64,000 bases of DNA from Thiospirochaeta perfilievii (GTDB taxonomy: Bacteria > Spirochaetota > Spirochaetia > DSM-2461): NCBI RefSeq assembly GCF_008329945.1, contig NZ_CP035807.1, forward strand, positions 682,001 to 746,000, given 5' to 3'. Both the position numbers and the translations under genes were made by a program. The notes under the pieces are model-generated. The model had not been told where the DNA came from, did not search any database, and saw only the letters and a list, made by a program, of their open reading frames with translations. The first letter of the stretch is position 1; the number at the start of each line of letters is the position of its first letter. Shown here one piece after another: positions 56,584-64,000 of this stretch.

Positions 56584-57105
56584 ATGTTTCTATTTATTAA
56601 TAACCCATATTTAAAGCTAATAACTGCTATTTTTTATATAATAATAACATTTTTATCCGGATTTAGAGTAAAACTTCTTCCTAATATCTTGCTATTTACA
56701 TCTATTTTAATAGTTTCTCTATTTAGTCCTGTAGGACTAGTTATAACGAATATTGGACCAATGACAATAACCTTAGGAGCACTGGAGAATGGATTATATA
56801 ATTCAGCCCTATTAATTGGTCTATTATATCTATCAAAGCATATAAGTATGTCTAATATTAAGTTTTCAGGAACAACTGGTATTCTAATTAGAGATACATT
56901 TCACTATTTTAACCAGCTAACCTCTGGTGATAAAATTAAATTTAAGGGATTTATAGAACAAATAGATAATAAGCTTTTAAATCTTACACCTTATAATTCA
57001 GACAGTAATACAAATGAGGTAAAAAAAACAAAGGATAATAGTAAAATAATCTTTGTTATAACCCTATCTCTTATCCTCCTTGACAAATTATACCATAATT
57101 TTTAG
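56584..57105 (+). CDS. Membrane protein, possible EcfT/CbiQ-like component
   Basis: A 173-residue protein with four N-terminal membrane helices (about 10-110), a charged loop and a last helix near the C-terminus. It lies 17 nt after the Gx-transporter gene, where ECF transporter T components are often found. The short family-like stretch ITLGALENGLYNSALLIGLLYLSKHIS fits an EcfT/CbiQ-type protein, but the usual A-R-G coupling motifs are not evident. TTG 56581 is an alternative start. Confidence 0.5.
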   Translation: MFLFINNPYLKLITAIFYIIITFLSGFRVKLLPNILLFTSILIVSLFSPVGLVITNIGPMTITLGALENGLYNSALLIGLLYLSKHISMSNIKFSGTTGILIRDTFHYFNQLTSGDKIKFKGFIEQIDNKLLNLTPYNSDSNTNEVKKTKDNSKIIFVITLSLILLDKLYHNF

Positions 57106-57108
57106 TTT
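57080..57108 (+). promoter_or_regulatory. Weak promoter of vanY, leaderless
   Basis: A perfect TTGACA (57080-57085), 17 bp, then TAGTTT (57103-57108). The predicted start is at the vanY ATG (57114), which has no Shine-Dalgarno sequence. The -10 matches at only three positions. Confidence 0.35.
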
Positions 57109-57113
57109 TACTT

Positions 57114-57896
57114 ATGAGAAATATTTTTTACATAACTTTATATATAGTAATATTATCAACTTCAATTTATACCCAAAATTTACATAATAAATTTAATATA
57201 AATAGTGATGACCTAGCGAAGGTAATTATTAATGAAGATGAAATTACAAAAAAAGCCATAACAACTACTCCTGTCAACTTTCTAACACTTGTAGATAAAC
57301 TCCTTAATAATAGTGTTGATTTAACCTTAGTTGATAAAAACCATAGACTATTAGAAAACTATATCCCTCCTAAAATGGTCAATTTAAGTGATTTCGATCT
57401 GCACACAAGATATAAAACAATGCTTTTTGCCCAATATGCAATAGATGATTTTATTCAGATGTCAAATGATGCAAAGAAAAATAATATCGATATTTTTATA
57501 GCATCAACCTATAGATCCTATGGTTTTCAAAATAGAATATTTAACAATATGAAAAATTTTCACGGTGAAGAAAAAGCAGCAACAATTGTGGCATACCCAG
57601 GAGCGAGTCAACACCAGCTAGGAACAGCTGTTGATTTTGGGACAATAACAACAGCTTATGCTTACACAGATGCTGGTAAATGGTTAAAAGAGAATAGTTG
57701 GAAGTATGGTTTCACCCTATCCTATCCCAAGGGAAAAGAGAGTTTAACAACATATATATGGGAACCTTGGCACTATAGGTATATTGGACCTGCAGGAGCA
57801 CTAATTCAACGAAATTATTTTAACGACATACAGCAAAATTTTCTTATTTTTTGGGATAAATACAGTGCATTTTTTTTAGAAAGGCATATACACTAA
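57114..57896 (+). CDS. D-alanyl-D-alanine carboxypeptidase, VanY/M15B type
   Basis: A 260-residue exported metallopeptidase that trims D-Ala from peptidoglycan stem peptides. It has a signal peptide (about 1-20), an N-terminal helical part, IASTYRSYGFQ (about 126-136), the zinc motif SQHQLGTAVDFG (about 164-175) and the EPWHYRYIG motif near 219. All M15 zinc ligands (H-x6-D and H) are present. Confidence 0.9.
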   Translation: MRNIFYITLYIVILSTSIYTQNLHNKFNINSDDLAKVIINEDEITKKAITTTPVNFLTLVDKLLNNSVDLTLVDKNHRLLENYIPPKMVNLSDFDLHTRYKTMLFAQYAIDDFIQMSNDAKKNNIDIFIASTYRSYGFQNRIFNNMKNFHGEEKAATIVAYPGASQHQLGTAVDFGTITTAYAYTDAGKWLKENSWKYGFTLSYPKGKESLTTYIWEPWHYRYIGPAGALIQRNYFNDIQQNFLIFWDKYSAFFLERHIH

Positions 57897-57910
57897 GATT
57901 TTATTTTCTG

Positions 57911-57916
57911 TATAAT
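57911..57916 (+). promoter_or_regulatory. -10 element of asnS, probable leaderless start
   Basis: A perfect TATAAT ends 8 nt before the asnS ATG (57925), preceded by TG. Transcription would start within 2 nt of the start codon. There is no Shine-Dalgarno sequence and no clear -35. Confidence 0.55.
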
Positions 57917-57924
57917 ACCATATT

Positions 57925-59301
57925 ATGGATAGACGGATAAAAGAGATTCTACAAACCCCTGCAAAAGAGCAGGAATTGACAGTTAATGGCTGGGTTAGAT
58001 CCAAAAGAGATTCTAAAGCAGTATGTTTTATAGCATTAAATGATGGTTCATGTATGAGTAATATACAGATCATTATTGATAAAGAGAATTCTAATGAGAA
58101 TTTATTAAATGCTATAAATCAGCTTAATACCGGTGCTAGTTGTAGTGTAAACGGAATTCTAGTTGAGTCTTTAGGTAAGGGTCAAACAGTCGAAATACAG
58201 GCAAAAAATATCACTGTCCTAGGGGAAGCTCCAGATGATTATCCTCTGCAAAAAAAGAGACACTCATTTGAATTTTTAAGGGATATAGCCCATTTACGAC
58301 CAAGAAGTAATACATTTGCTGCTGTTGCTAGGGTTAGAAACGCAATGAGTTTTGCTGTGCATAAATATTTCCAAGAGAATGGATTCCTATATGTAAATAC
58401 ACCTATAATCACAGAGAGTGATGCAGAAGGTGCTGGAGAGATGTTCCAAGTTACAACTATTCCTATGGAGAAACTATCAGGTGGAGTTGACTATACAAGG
58501 GACTTCTTTGGTAAAAAGGCATCCTTAACTGTTAGTGGCCAACTAATGGGTGAAACATACGCTACAGCCCTTGGTAATATATACACCTTTGGACCAACGT
58601 TTAGAGCAGAAAACTCCAATACTACAAAACATTTATCTGAGTTTTGGATGATTGAACCAGAGATGGCTTTTTGTGATATTAATATGAACATAGACATTGC
58701 TGAGGAGTTTTTAAAATATATATTACAGTATGTACTAGACAACTGTCAGGAAGATATGGCGTTTTTTAATCAACACATAGAAAAGGGTGTTATTGAGAAA
58801 CTAGAGAATGTAATTAAGAGTGAGTTTAAAAGGGTTACATACACCGAGGCTATAGATATTTTAGAGAAATCTAATGAGAAATTCCAATACCCTGTAAGCT
58901 GGGGAATAGACCTACATACAGAGCATGAAAAGTACTTAACAAAACATTTTAATGGAGCTGTTGCAGTTGTTGACTATCCTAAGGATATTAAAGCCTTCTA
59001 TATGAAACTAAATGAAGATGGAAAGACTGTAAGAGGTGTAGATATTTTAGTTCCTAGACTAGGTGAAATAATTGGTGGATCCGAAAGAGAGAATGATTAC
59101 GAGACGCTTTTAGGGAAAATCAAAGAAGTAGGGTTAGATCCTGAAGAGTACTCTTGGTATTTAGATACAAGAAAGTATGGCTCTGTACCACATTCAGGTT
59201 TTGGTCTTGGATTTGCAAGATTGATAATGTATGTAACTGGTATGGAAAATATTAGGGATGTTATACCCTTCCCAAGAAGTTCTAAAAATCTTAAATTCTA
59301 A
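57925..59301 (+). CDS. asnS: Asparaginyl-tRNA synthetase AsnS
   Basis: A 458-residue class IIb aminoacyl-tRNA synthetase. The OB-fold anticodon-binding domain spans about 18-105 ([11 protein letters not shown]). The catalytic domain has motif 1 near 125-150, motif 2 with [21 protein letters not shown] (about 226-246, the AsnRS-type wording) and motif 3 with [28 protein letters not shown] at the C-terminus. The NIRD-IPFPR ending distinguishes it from AspRS. It ends at a strong terminator. Confidence 0.97.
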   Translation: MDRRIKEILQTPAKEQELTVNGWVRSKRDSKAVCFIALNDGSCMSNIQIIIDKENSNENLLNAINQLNTGASCSVNGILVESLGKGQTVEIQAKNITVLGEAPDDYPLQKKRHSFEFLRDIAHLRPRSNTFAAVARVRNAMSFAVHKYFQENGFLYVNTPIITESDAEGAGEMFQVTTIPMEKLSGGVDYTRDFFGKKASLTVSGQLMGETYATALGNIYTFGPTFRAENSNTTKHLSEFWMIEPEMAFCDINMNIDIAEEFLKYILQYVLDNCQEDMAFFNQHIEKGVIEKLENVIKSEFKRVTYTEAIDILEKSNEKFQYPVSWGIDLHTEHEKYLTKHFNGAVAVVDYPKDIKAFYMKLNEDGKTVRGVDILVPRLGEIIGGSERENDYETLLGKIKEVGLDPEEYSWYLDTRKYGSVPHSGFGLGFARLIMYVTGMENIRDVIPFPRSSKNLKF

Positions 59302-59328
59302 AAAAAGCTGCTTATGCAGCTTTTTTTA
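59297..59328. terminator. Bidirectional terminator after asnS
   Basis: AAAAAAGCTGC, a 4-nt TTAT loop, then GCAGCTTTTTTT: a perfect stem flanked by A and T runs, serving asnS on the plus strand and the exported-protein genes on the minus strand. Confidence 0.9.
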
Positions 59329-59329
59329 T

Positions 59330-59803
59330 CTACTCTTCCCTATACATATCAAACCTATAACCAAAACTGAGGGAAAAAGTATAGACAAAACTACTCTCAT
59401 ATTCAAACATTGTATACCCCATAATTGGGATACCCCTTATAAAAAAGTTATTATTTAAAATATACTCTATTGGGAATCTAATTAAAAAAATTGATGAGAA
59501 TTTATCTAGGGAAACATTCAATAGAACCCCACTTCCTAGGCCTATTTTTAACTGAGAACTATTAAGATCCCTACTGTATAAAAAAAGATCTGTAGAGAAG
59601 GTCATCCCTTTGAAATGGATAAATGAGTAATCAAAATTTAGGTTTATATTTTTAGAGTTTATAGTTAAACCAGAGGATATACCAACATTTAACATTATAT
59701 AACTCTCATTTGGATTACTGTTATAAAATTGAAATAGCCTACTCTCTTGGGAGTAGACTATAAATGATAGATTAAAAAATATAAGAAACAGTAAATGCTT
59801 CAA
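59330..59803 (-). CDS. Exported beta-rich protein, possible small outer-membrane barrel
   Basis: A 157-residue protein with a clear signal peptide (about 1-18, cleaved near VYSQE). The mature part is built of alternating hydrophobic/polar strands of 9-12 residues and ends in SFGYRFDMYREE, reminiscent of small outer-membrane barrels. It is 1 nt downstream of another exported-protein gene. No family is recognised. Confidence 0.65.
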   Translation of the reverse strand: MKHLLFLIFFNLSFIVYSQESRLFQFYNSNPNESYIMLNVGISSGLTINSKNINLNFDYSFIHFKGMTFSTDLFLYSRDLNSSQLKIGLGSGVLLNVSLDKFSSIFLIRFPIEYILNNNFFIRGIPIMGYTMFEYESSFVYTFSLSFGYRFDMYREE

Positions 59804-59804
59804 A

Positions 59805-60236
59805 TTATAGTCCTACTCTAACTCCAAGACCTACTTCAAAATCAAATGTAGGTTTAGGAATTATAGGTACTATAGGCTTAGCTTGAAGATAGATATCTAA
59901 ACCATTTAATATTTCCCTAATTTTAAATACTAGTTCTACTGGAACAATAATATTTAAGCCAAAATAATTATCACTAATACCAATTCCTGCACCAGCTGCA
60001 ACATTCCAAGAGAAACCATTAGCAATTCCGGCTCCTGCTAGTGTATAGTCTGCACTTAAACTTAGGGCACTGTTTGTTAAAGCTGTAATTGATAACTCAA
60101 CCTCTACTTTTCCACTACTAGCTGTTGCAGTAAAACCTGAAGGCTCAAATACACCCATACCACCAACAGTTACAGCACTAGCTGTTCCAATAGTAGTAAC
60201 AATAAAAAATAAGATAACTATTCCTTTTTTCACCAT
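59805..60236 (-). CDS. Exported protein, function unknown
   Basis: From ATG 60236 (behind GGAG, 6 nt away) the protein has 143 residues. An upstream ATG at 60248 overlaps that ribosome site and is less likely. A signal peptide ends near GTASA. The mature region is rich in Ala, Gly, Ser and Val in strand-like runs and ends in EVGLGVRVGL, which resembles a barrel-type C-terminus. It is the first of two exported-protein genes. No homologue family is recognised. Confidence 0.65.
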   Translation of the reverse strand: MVKKGIVILFFIVTTIGTASAVTVGGMGVFEPSGFTATASSGKVEVELSITALTNSALSLSADYTLAGAGIANGFSWNVAAGAGIGISDNYFGLNIIVPVELVFKIREILNGLDIYLQAKPIVPIIPKPTFDFEVGLGVRVGL

Positions 60237-60338
60237 AATAAACTCCATTAAAAAAAATTATGTAATGTTAGCATTAATAATTATAAATTACTATAAATAT
60301 TTCATATCTAACATTATGCTTATAGTAGAGGTTACAAT

Positions 60339-61973
60339 ATGAATAAGATTAATTTAACAATAGATAAAAAAAATTATGAAGTAGATCAGTATTCTAATTT
60401 AATAACTATTTTAGAAGATAAAAGTATAATTGCCGCATCGGCAAATAATAAAATAATATCTCTACACCACGAGTTAAAGTCAAACTGTAATATAGAACCA
60501 ATCTATATAGATACTATTCCTGGATCTAGAGCATACAGACAGACACTATGTTTTATTTTATCCATGGCAGCAAAGGAAGTTCTACCTAATAAGAAGTTAA
60601 TTATTGGCCACTCTCTAGGTCACGCATTTTACTACTACTTTCTTGACGAAATAGTAACAGAGGATGAACTAATTCTTTTAGAAAATAGAATGCACGAGAT
60701 TGTAGAAGAGGATAGACCTATAAAGGAGAACTACATCTCATGGGTTGAAGCTGTTAACTATTTCAAATCTATTCACCAGTACGATACAGCCCAGCTTTTA
60801 GAGTATAGAACAGAGGATGACCTTAAAATTGTTGATTGTCTAGGGTTTAAAGAGATATATCACATGCCCTTAGCTCCATCTACCGGGTATATTAAGACCT
60901 TTGATTTAGTTAATAAGGGTAACGGGTTTTTACTTCACTTCCCCCACTCATTAAACCCTAAAAAACTAACACCGGTAGAGGATATGCCAGTTATTTTTGG
61001 TATATTTCAAGACTATAAAAAATGGGTTAAAATCCAAGAAGTTCACTGTGTAGGTAAATTAAACGAGTTATCATTAACAAAGAGTATTAGGCACTTTATT
61101 AAGTTATCCGAAACAGAACATGATAGACAAATTGTTAACATTGCATCAAAAATACAAAAAAATATCGATAGTGTAAAGGCAATTTTAATAGCAGGTCCAT
61201 CCTCTTCAGGGAAGACTACATTTTCAAAAAAATTAGCCCTTGCATTGGAGATAAATGGTATAAAACCAATTAATATCTCCCTTGATGACTACTATCTTCC
61301 CCATGATAAGGTACCAGTAGATGAGTTTGGTGAGAAGGATCTAGAAACTGTTCATGCTCTTAATATACCCCTTCTTAATCAGAATCTGATTGATCTACTC
61401 GCAGGGAAAGAGACATATATTCCAATAAATGACTTTACTAAAGGGATACAGATATTAGAGGGTAGGAAGCTAAAATTAGAAGAAAATAATGTCCTAATTA
61501 TTGAGGGTATACACGCATTAAATGATGAACTAACAGATAAAGTACCCAAATCATCAAAGTTTAAAATTTATATTTCAGCCCTTACAGGACTTAATCTTGA
61601 TGATAACAATAGGATCTCTTCAACAGATAATAGATTATTAAGGCGTATGGTTAGGGATTATAACTTTCGAAGATATAGTGCAGATAATACATTTAATATT
61701 TGGCCTAGTGTTAATAGGGGTGAAAAGAAATATATATTCCCATTTCAAGGAAGTGCAGATTGTGTTTTTAATTCAGCCCTACCCTATGAGATAGCAGTAC
61801 TAAAAATATATGCAGAACCTCTGCTTAGAACTATTAGGCCAGATAATGCAAACTATAATGAAGCTGTTAGAATACTTAATCTATTATCCAATTTTACCCC
61901 AATACCTGAGGATTTAGTACCATCAGATTCACTTATTAGAGAGTTTATAGGAAAGAGTTATTTTAAATATTAA
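60339..61973 (+). CDS. Uridine-kinase-like protein with N-terminal tRNA-SAD-type domain
   Basis: A 544-residue fusion. The N-terminus (about 1-60) is TGS-like. Next is a domain resembling the second additional domain of threonyl/alanyl-tRNA synthetases, with HSLGH at about 88-92 (the HxxxH of those editing domains). The C-terminal half is a P-loop kinase of the uridine kinase/phosphoribulokinase type: Walker A AGPSSSGKTTF (about 284-294), SLDDYYLPHDKVP (about 314-326) and IIEGIHALND. Such fusions occur in Thermotogae, Clostridia and spirochaetes; their substrate is unsettled. AGAGG precedes the start. Confidence 0.85.
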   Translation: MNKINLTIDKKNYEVDQYSNLITILEDKSIIAASANNKIISLHHELKSNCNIEPIYIDTIPGSRAYRQTLCFILSMAAKEVLPNKKLIIGHSLGHAFYYYFLDEIVTEDELILLENRMHEIVEEDRPIKENYISWVEAVNYFKSIHQYDTAQLLEYRTEDDLKIVDCLGFKEIYHMPLAPSTGYIKTFDLVNKGNGFLLHFPHSLNPKKLTPVEDMPVIFGIFQDYKKWVKIQEVHCVGKLNELSLTKSIRHFIKLSETEHDRQIVNIASKIQKNIDSVKAILIAGPSSSGKTTFSKKLALALEINGIKPINISLDDYYLPHDKVPVDEFGEKDLETVHALNIPLLNQNLIDLLAGKETYIPINDFTKGIQILEGRKLKLEENNVLIIEGIHALNDELTDKVPKSSKFKIYISALTGLNLDDNNRISSTDNRLLRRMVRDYNFRRYSADNTFNIWPSVNRGEKKYIFPFQGSADCVFNSALPYEIAVLKIYAEPLLRTIRPDNANYNEAVRILNLLSNFTPIPEDLVPSDSLIREFIGKSYFKY

Positions 61974-63003
61974 AACCACGTAATCTATAGGATTGCACAG
62001 AGAGGACAATAATAAAAAAGAAAAATGCAACAGCCATTGAGATTAATATTAGTTGTAGAAACGACTCTTTGGTTTTGCTTTTTTCTAATTTGTCCAAAAG
62101 TACCTCTTGATTAAATCCTAGTCTTTGAATTTTCTTATTTTGTAAAAGTATAAAATTTGAATACTTCTCTTGTAAGGCGATTAGGTCTTCTTGTACTATG
62201 GATAAATTTTTATAATCACCAACTTTTTTATATTTTTGACAAAGTGACTTAAGAACCTCTATCTCTAAAGGGTCCTTATTAATAAACTTACTTACTAAGT
62301 AGGCCTCTTTTAAGTAGTTTGTACTATTTGTAATCTCTCCTAATGCTAAAAGGGATTGGACTCCATAAGGACTCATCTCAAACTCTGAAGATTTTAAAAA
62401 GTAAGAGAGGGATTTTTGTAAATCGATATCCTTATAATACTCACCAAAAAAATTATATACCATAGCTAAGATTTCATCGTTCTCTAAACTTTTACTTAAG
62501 TTTAATATTTGTTCAAACTTATTCAAATCTATCTCTATACCTAACTCGAAATTAAGTTTAAAACGTAAAATTGAAAAATATACAACTTCTCTATCATCAA
62601 GTGATGCAACAAGTTCTTCTATAGTTAATAGAGTGTCTAATTCTTCATACATATCATATTTAAGAAATGTTTCTGCAATAAATAGTATAAATAGGTTGTT
62701 ATCCAACTTTATGTTACCCTCTTTTATAATGTTAAATCCCTCTTTAACAGTATCAATAAGTAAAAATTTTTCATTTAATATATCTAAGGCTCTAGCTTTA
62801 ATATAAAGAGAGTATAGGTACTCCTTTTTATCACTATTATTATTAATATAGATACTCTTATCAGCAAAATAGAGGGCGTTTGATGGATCTAAGTCAAGGG
62901 AGTTAAAAGCTCTTGTATTAAAAGCACTTATTTCCTTCTCTATTGAAAAGAGAGGACAAAGAGATAATAAAAATATCAGAAGAATAACGGCTTTACTATT
63001 CAC
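61963..63003 (-). CDS. TPR-like exported protein with C-terminal membrane helix
   Basis: A 346-residue protein from GTG 63003 (AGGAG 6 nt upstream). It has a signal peptide (about 1-20, ending LCPLFS), a series of helix pairs of TPR/Sel1-like type (about 25-270), a coiled coil (about 270-305) and one membrane helix near 318-340. This is the plan of sensor or scaffold proteins with periplasmic TPRs, but no kinase domain follows. It overlaps the upstream TPR gene by 8 nt and, tail to tail, the kinase gene by 11 nt. Confidence 0.7.
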   Translation of the reverse strand: MNSKAVILLIFLLSLCPLFSIEKEISAFNTRAFNSLDLDPSNALYFADKSIYINNNSDKKEYLYSLYIKARALDILNEKFLLIDTVKEGFNIIKEGNIKLDNNLFILFIAETFLKYDMYEELDTLLTIEELVASLDDREVVYFSILRFKLNFELGIEIDLNKFEQILNLSKSLENDEILAMVYNFFGEYYKDIDLQKSLSYFLKSSEFEMSPYGVQSLLALGEITNSTNYLKEAYLVSKFINKDPLEIEVLKSLCQKYKKVGDYKNLSIVQEDLIALQEKYSNFILLQNKKIQRLGFNQEVLLDKLEKSKTKESFLQLILISMAVAFFFFIIVLSVQSYRLRGFNI

Positions 63004-64000
63004 TAATGCTCCTGCTATACCAGGTTGTATCCTTATATTCTGTAGCTAGTATGTTCATAATTTTGTCCTTTAAAACTAGATCCTCAATTTTCCCACTTAA
63101 AATAAGGCCTTTATATAAGGCATAGGAAGCCTCTTCCTTAAAGTCAGAATAGTTTATATAGAGATTTAGATAAAGATCTATAGCCTCTTTTTCTTCTCCA
63201 TACTCCTCTAAAATTTGTGCTTCTAACATTATTGCATCTATTTTAACCAAGTCTTCTGTTAAGCTACTTGATAAAAGGGTTGTAATATTTATTTCAGCCT
63301 CTTTAAAATTATTATCTTTAAAAAGATAATAAGATTTAAGATATATCAATCTATCAATTTCATCTCTACTATCAGATAGCTGAATTAGGTTATTGATAAC
63401 TTCAATGGAACTATCCCCATAAAAGCCTTGGTTTATTATTTCTGTATAAATAGGGATAACTAAACTCTTATCTATATTTTTATCTTCTAATAAATTCTTT
63501 ACATAGAGTGTTAATCTTGGATCTAACTGTTCTTTTAAGATTGTTACAATCTGTTTAACACTCTCTAAAAAATATATGTCTTTATCATAGATGGAATCAA
63601 TTAGTAAATTTAGAGATTCTATGATATTTTCTGATAAGGAGTAAGCTTCTGCTAATCTAAATCTAGCTTTATACCAGTTTTTATCCCTATCAAAAATATT
63701 TAAAGCCTCTTTATATACATCTATAGAACTAATAATGTTTCCACCATATAGTCTATTATCCCCCTCATTCATCATAACACTACCTGGGAGTTCAGACTCT
63801 CTATATTTATTATAGAAATCTTTAACTAATATAAATGCATCCTTATCTCTAGATAATTTAAATAGAATCTCAACCGATTTATAATATGAACTCTCGATAT
63901 ATTCACTTTCTAGATCAACTAATAAAAGATACTCTTCTAAAGCTTCCTCTAATAAATTCATGTTACTATAACAGTTAGCAGAGTTAAAAATGTAGATATC
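62996..64000 (-). CDS. TPR-repeat protein (N-terminus cut by window edge)
   Basis: The frame is open from the stop at 62996 to the window edge. An ATG at 63961 exists, but the 13 codons before it continue a TPR helix (NSANCYSNMNLLEEALEEY), so the true start lies outside. At least 334 residues are visible, made of repeated TPR-type helix pairs (A-x6-Y and E-A-x2-Y patterns) with no membrane helix seen. It is translationally coupled to the next TPR gene. Function unknown; a scaffold is likely. Confidence 0.75.
   Translation of the reverse strand, partial: DIYIFNSANCYSNMNLLEEALEEYLLLVDLESEYIESSYYKSVEILFKLSRDKDAFILVKDFYNKYRESELPGSVMMNEGDNRLYGGNIISSIDVYKEALNIFDRDKNWYKARFRLAEAYSLSENIIESLNLLIDSIYDKDIYFLESVKQIVTILKEQLDPRLTLYVKNLLEDKNIDKSLVIPIYTEIINQGFYGDSSIEVINNLIQLSDSRDEIDRLIYLKSYYLFKDNNFKEAEINITTLLSSSLTEDLVKIDAIMLEAQILEEYGEEKEAIDLYLNLYINYSDFKEEASYALYKGLILSGKIEDLVLKDKIMNILATEYKDTTWYSRSISE

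Overview
The window is a low-GC chromosome segment from a spirochaete, probably a free-living or host-associated relative of Treponema/Spirochaeta. The lineage call rests on inference from three things: a long leftward run that couples a compact cell-wall/division (dcw) cluster to dprA, hslVU and the flgB-type flagellar basal-body operon, an order I recall from Borrelia and Treponema; a Treponema-type FabV/TER enoyl reductase; and several spirochaete-style orphan genes. The rRNA genes give a direct way to place it. Nothing looks like a phage, IS element or CRISPR array.

Layout. (1) 1-18.7 kb, minus strand: mraZ-rsmH-ftsL-murF-mraY-ftsW-ftsQ-ftsA-ftsZ-xerD-TPR lipoprotein-dprA-xerC-hslV-hslU-flgB-flgC-fliE-fliF-fliG-fliH (cut by the window edge). 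Genes abut or overlap. A TTGACA/CATTAT promoter and three MraZ boxes at exact 10-bp spacing precede mraZ. (2) 18.8-30.1 kb, minus strand: GH57 glucan branching enzyme with a DUF4912 partner, a methyltransferase, a degenerate LytM-like protein, a propeller-like anchored protein, recN, nadK, a degenerate DegT-like protein, cheW, a nucleosidase-like protein and orphans. (3) 30.2-36.4 kb, minus strand: a complete 16S-23S-5S operon with a strong promoter and visible processing stems. Immediately beyond the 5S is an array of 216-bp tandem repeats that carry copies of the 5S 3' end and its terminator. (4) 36.4-45.7 kb: a biotin-dependent carboxyltransferase set (OadA-type, 53-aa MmdE-like, PccB/MmdA-type) on the minus strand, divergent from fabH-fabD-fabG-fabF-fabV on the plus strand. 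(5) 45.7-64 kb: a response regulator and a 1433-aa hybrid kinase, thyA-folA, a PIG-L deacetylase, an MBL protein, an ApbE / NusG-II / Gx-transporter / EcfT-like module, VanY, asnS, two exported proteins, a SAD-domain uridine-kinase-like protein and TPR proteins (the last cut by the window edge).

The most interesting part is region 4. oadA and fabD carry the same 49-nt element directly in front of their start codons, present twice in tandem in each leader. Substitutions between copies are compatible with a conserved hairpin. The carboxyltransferase set has 12S-, 5S- and biotin-carrier-type parts but no biotin carboxylase and no membrane decarboxylase subunit in the window. Together these suggest a soluble transcarboxylase that could make malonyl-CoA from oxaloacetate for the neighbouring fatty-acid genes, co-regulated by a new cis element. 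This is a hypothesis from gene content and sequence comparison, not a demonstrated pathway.
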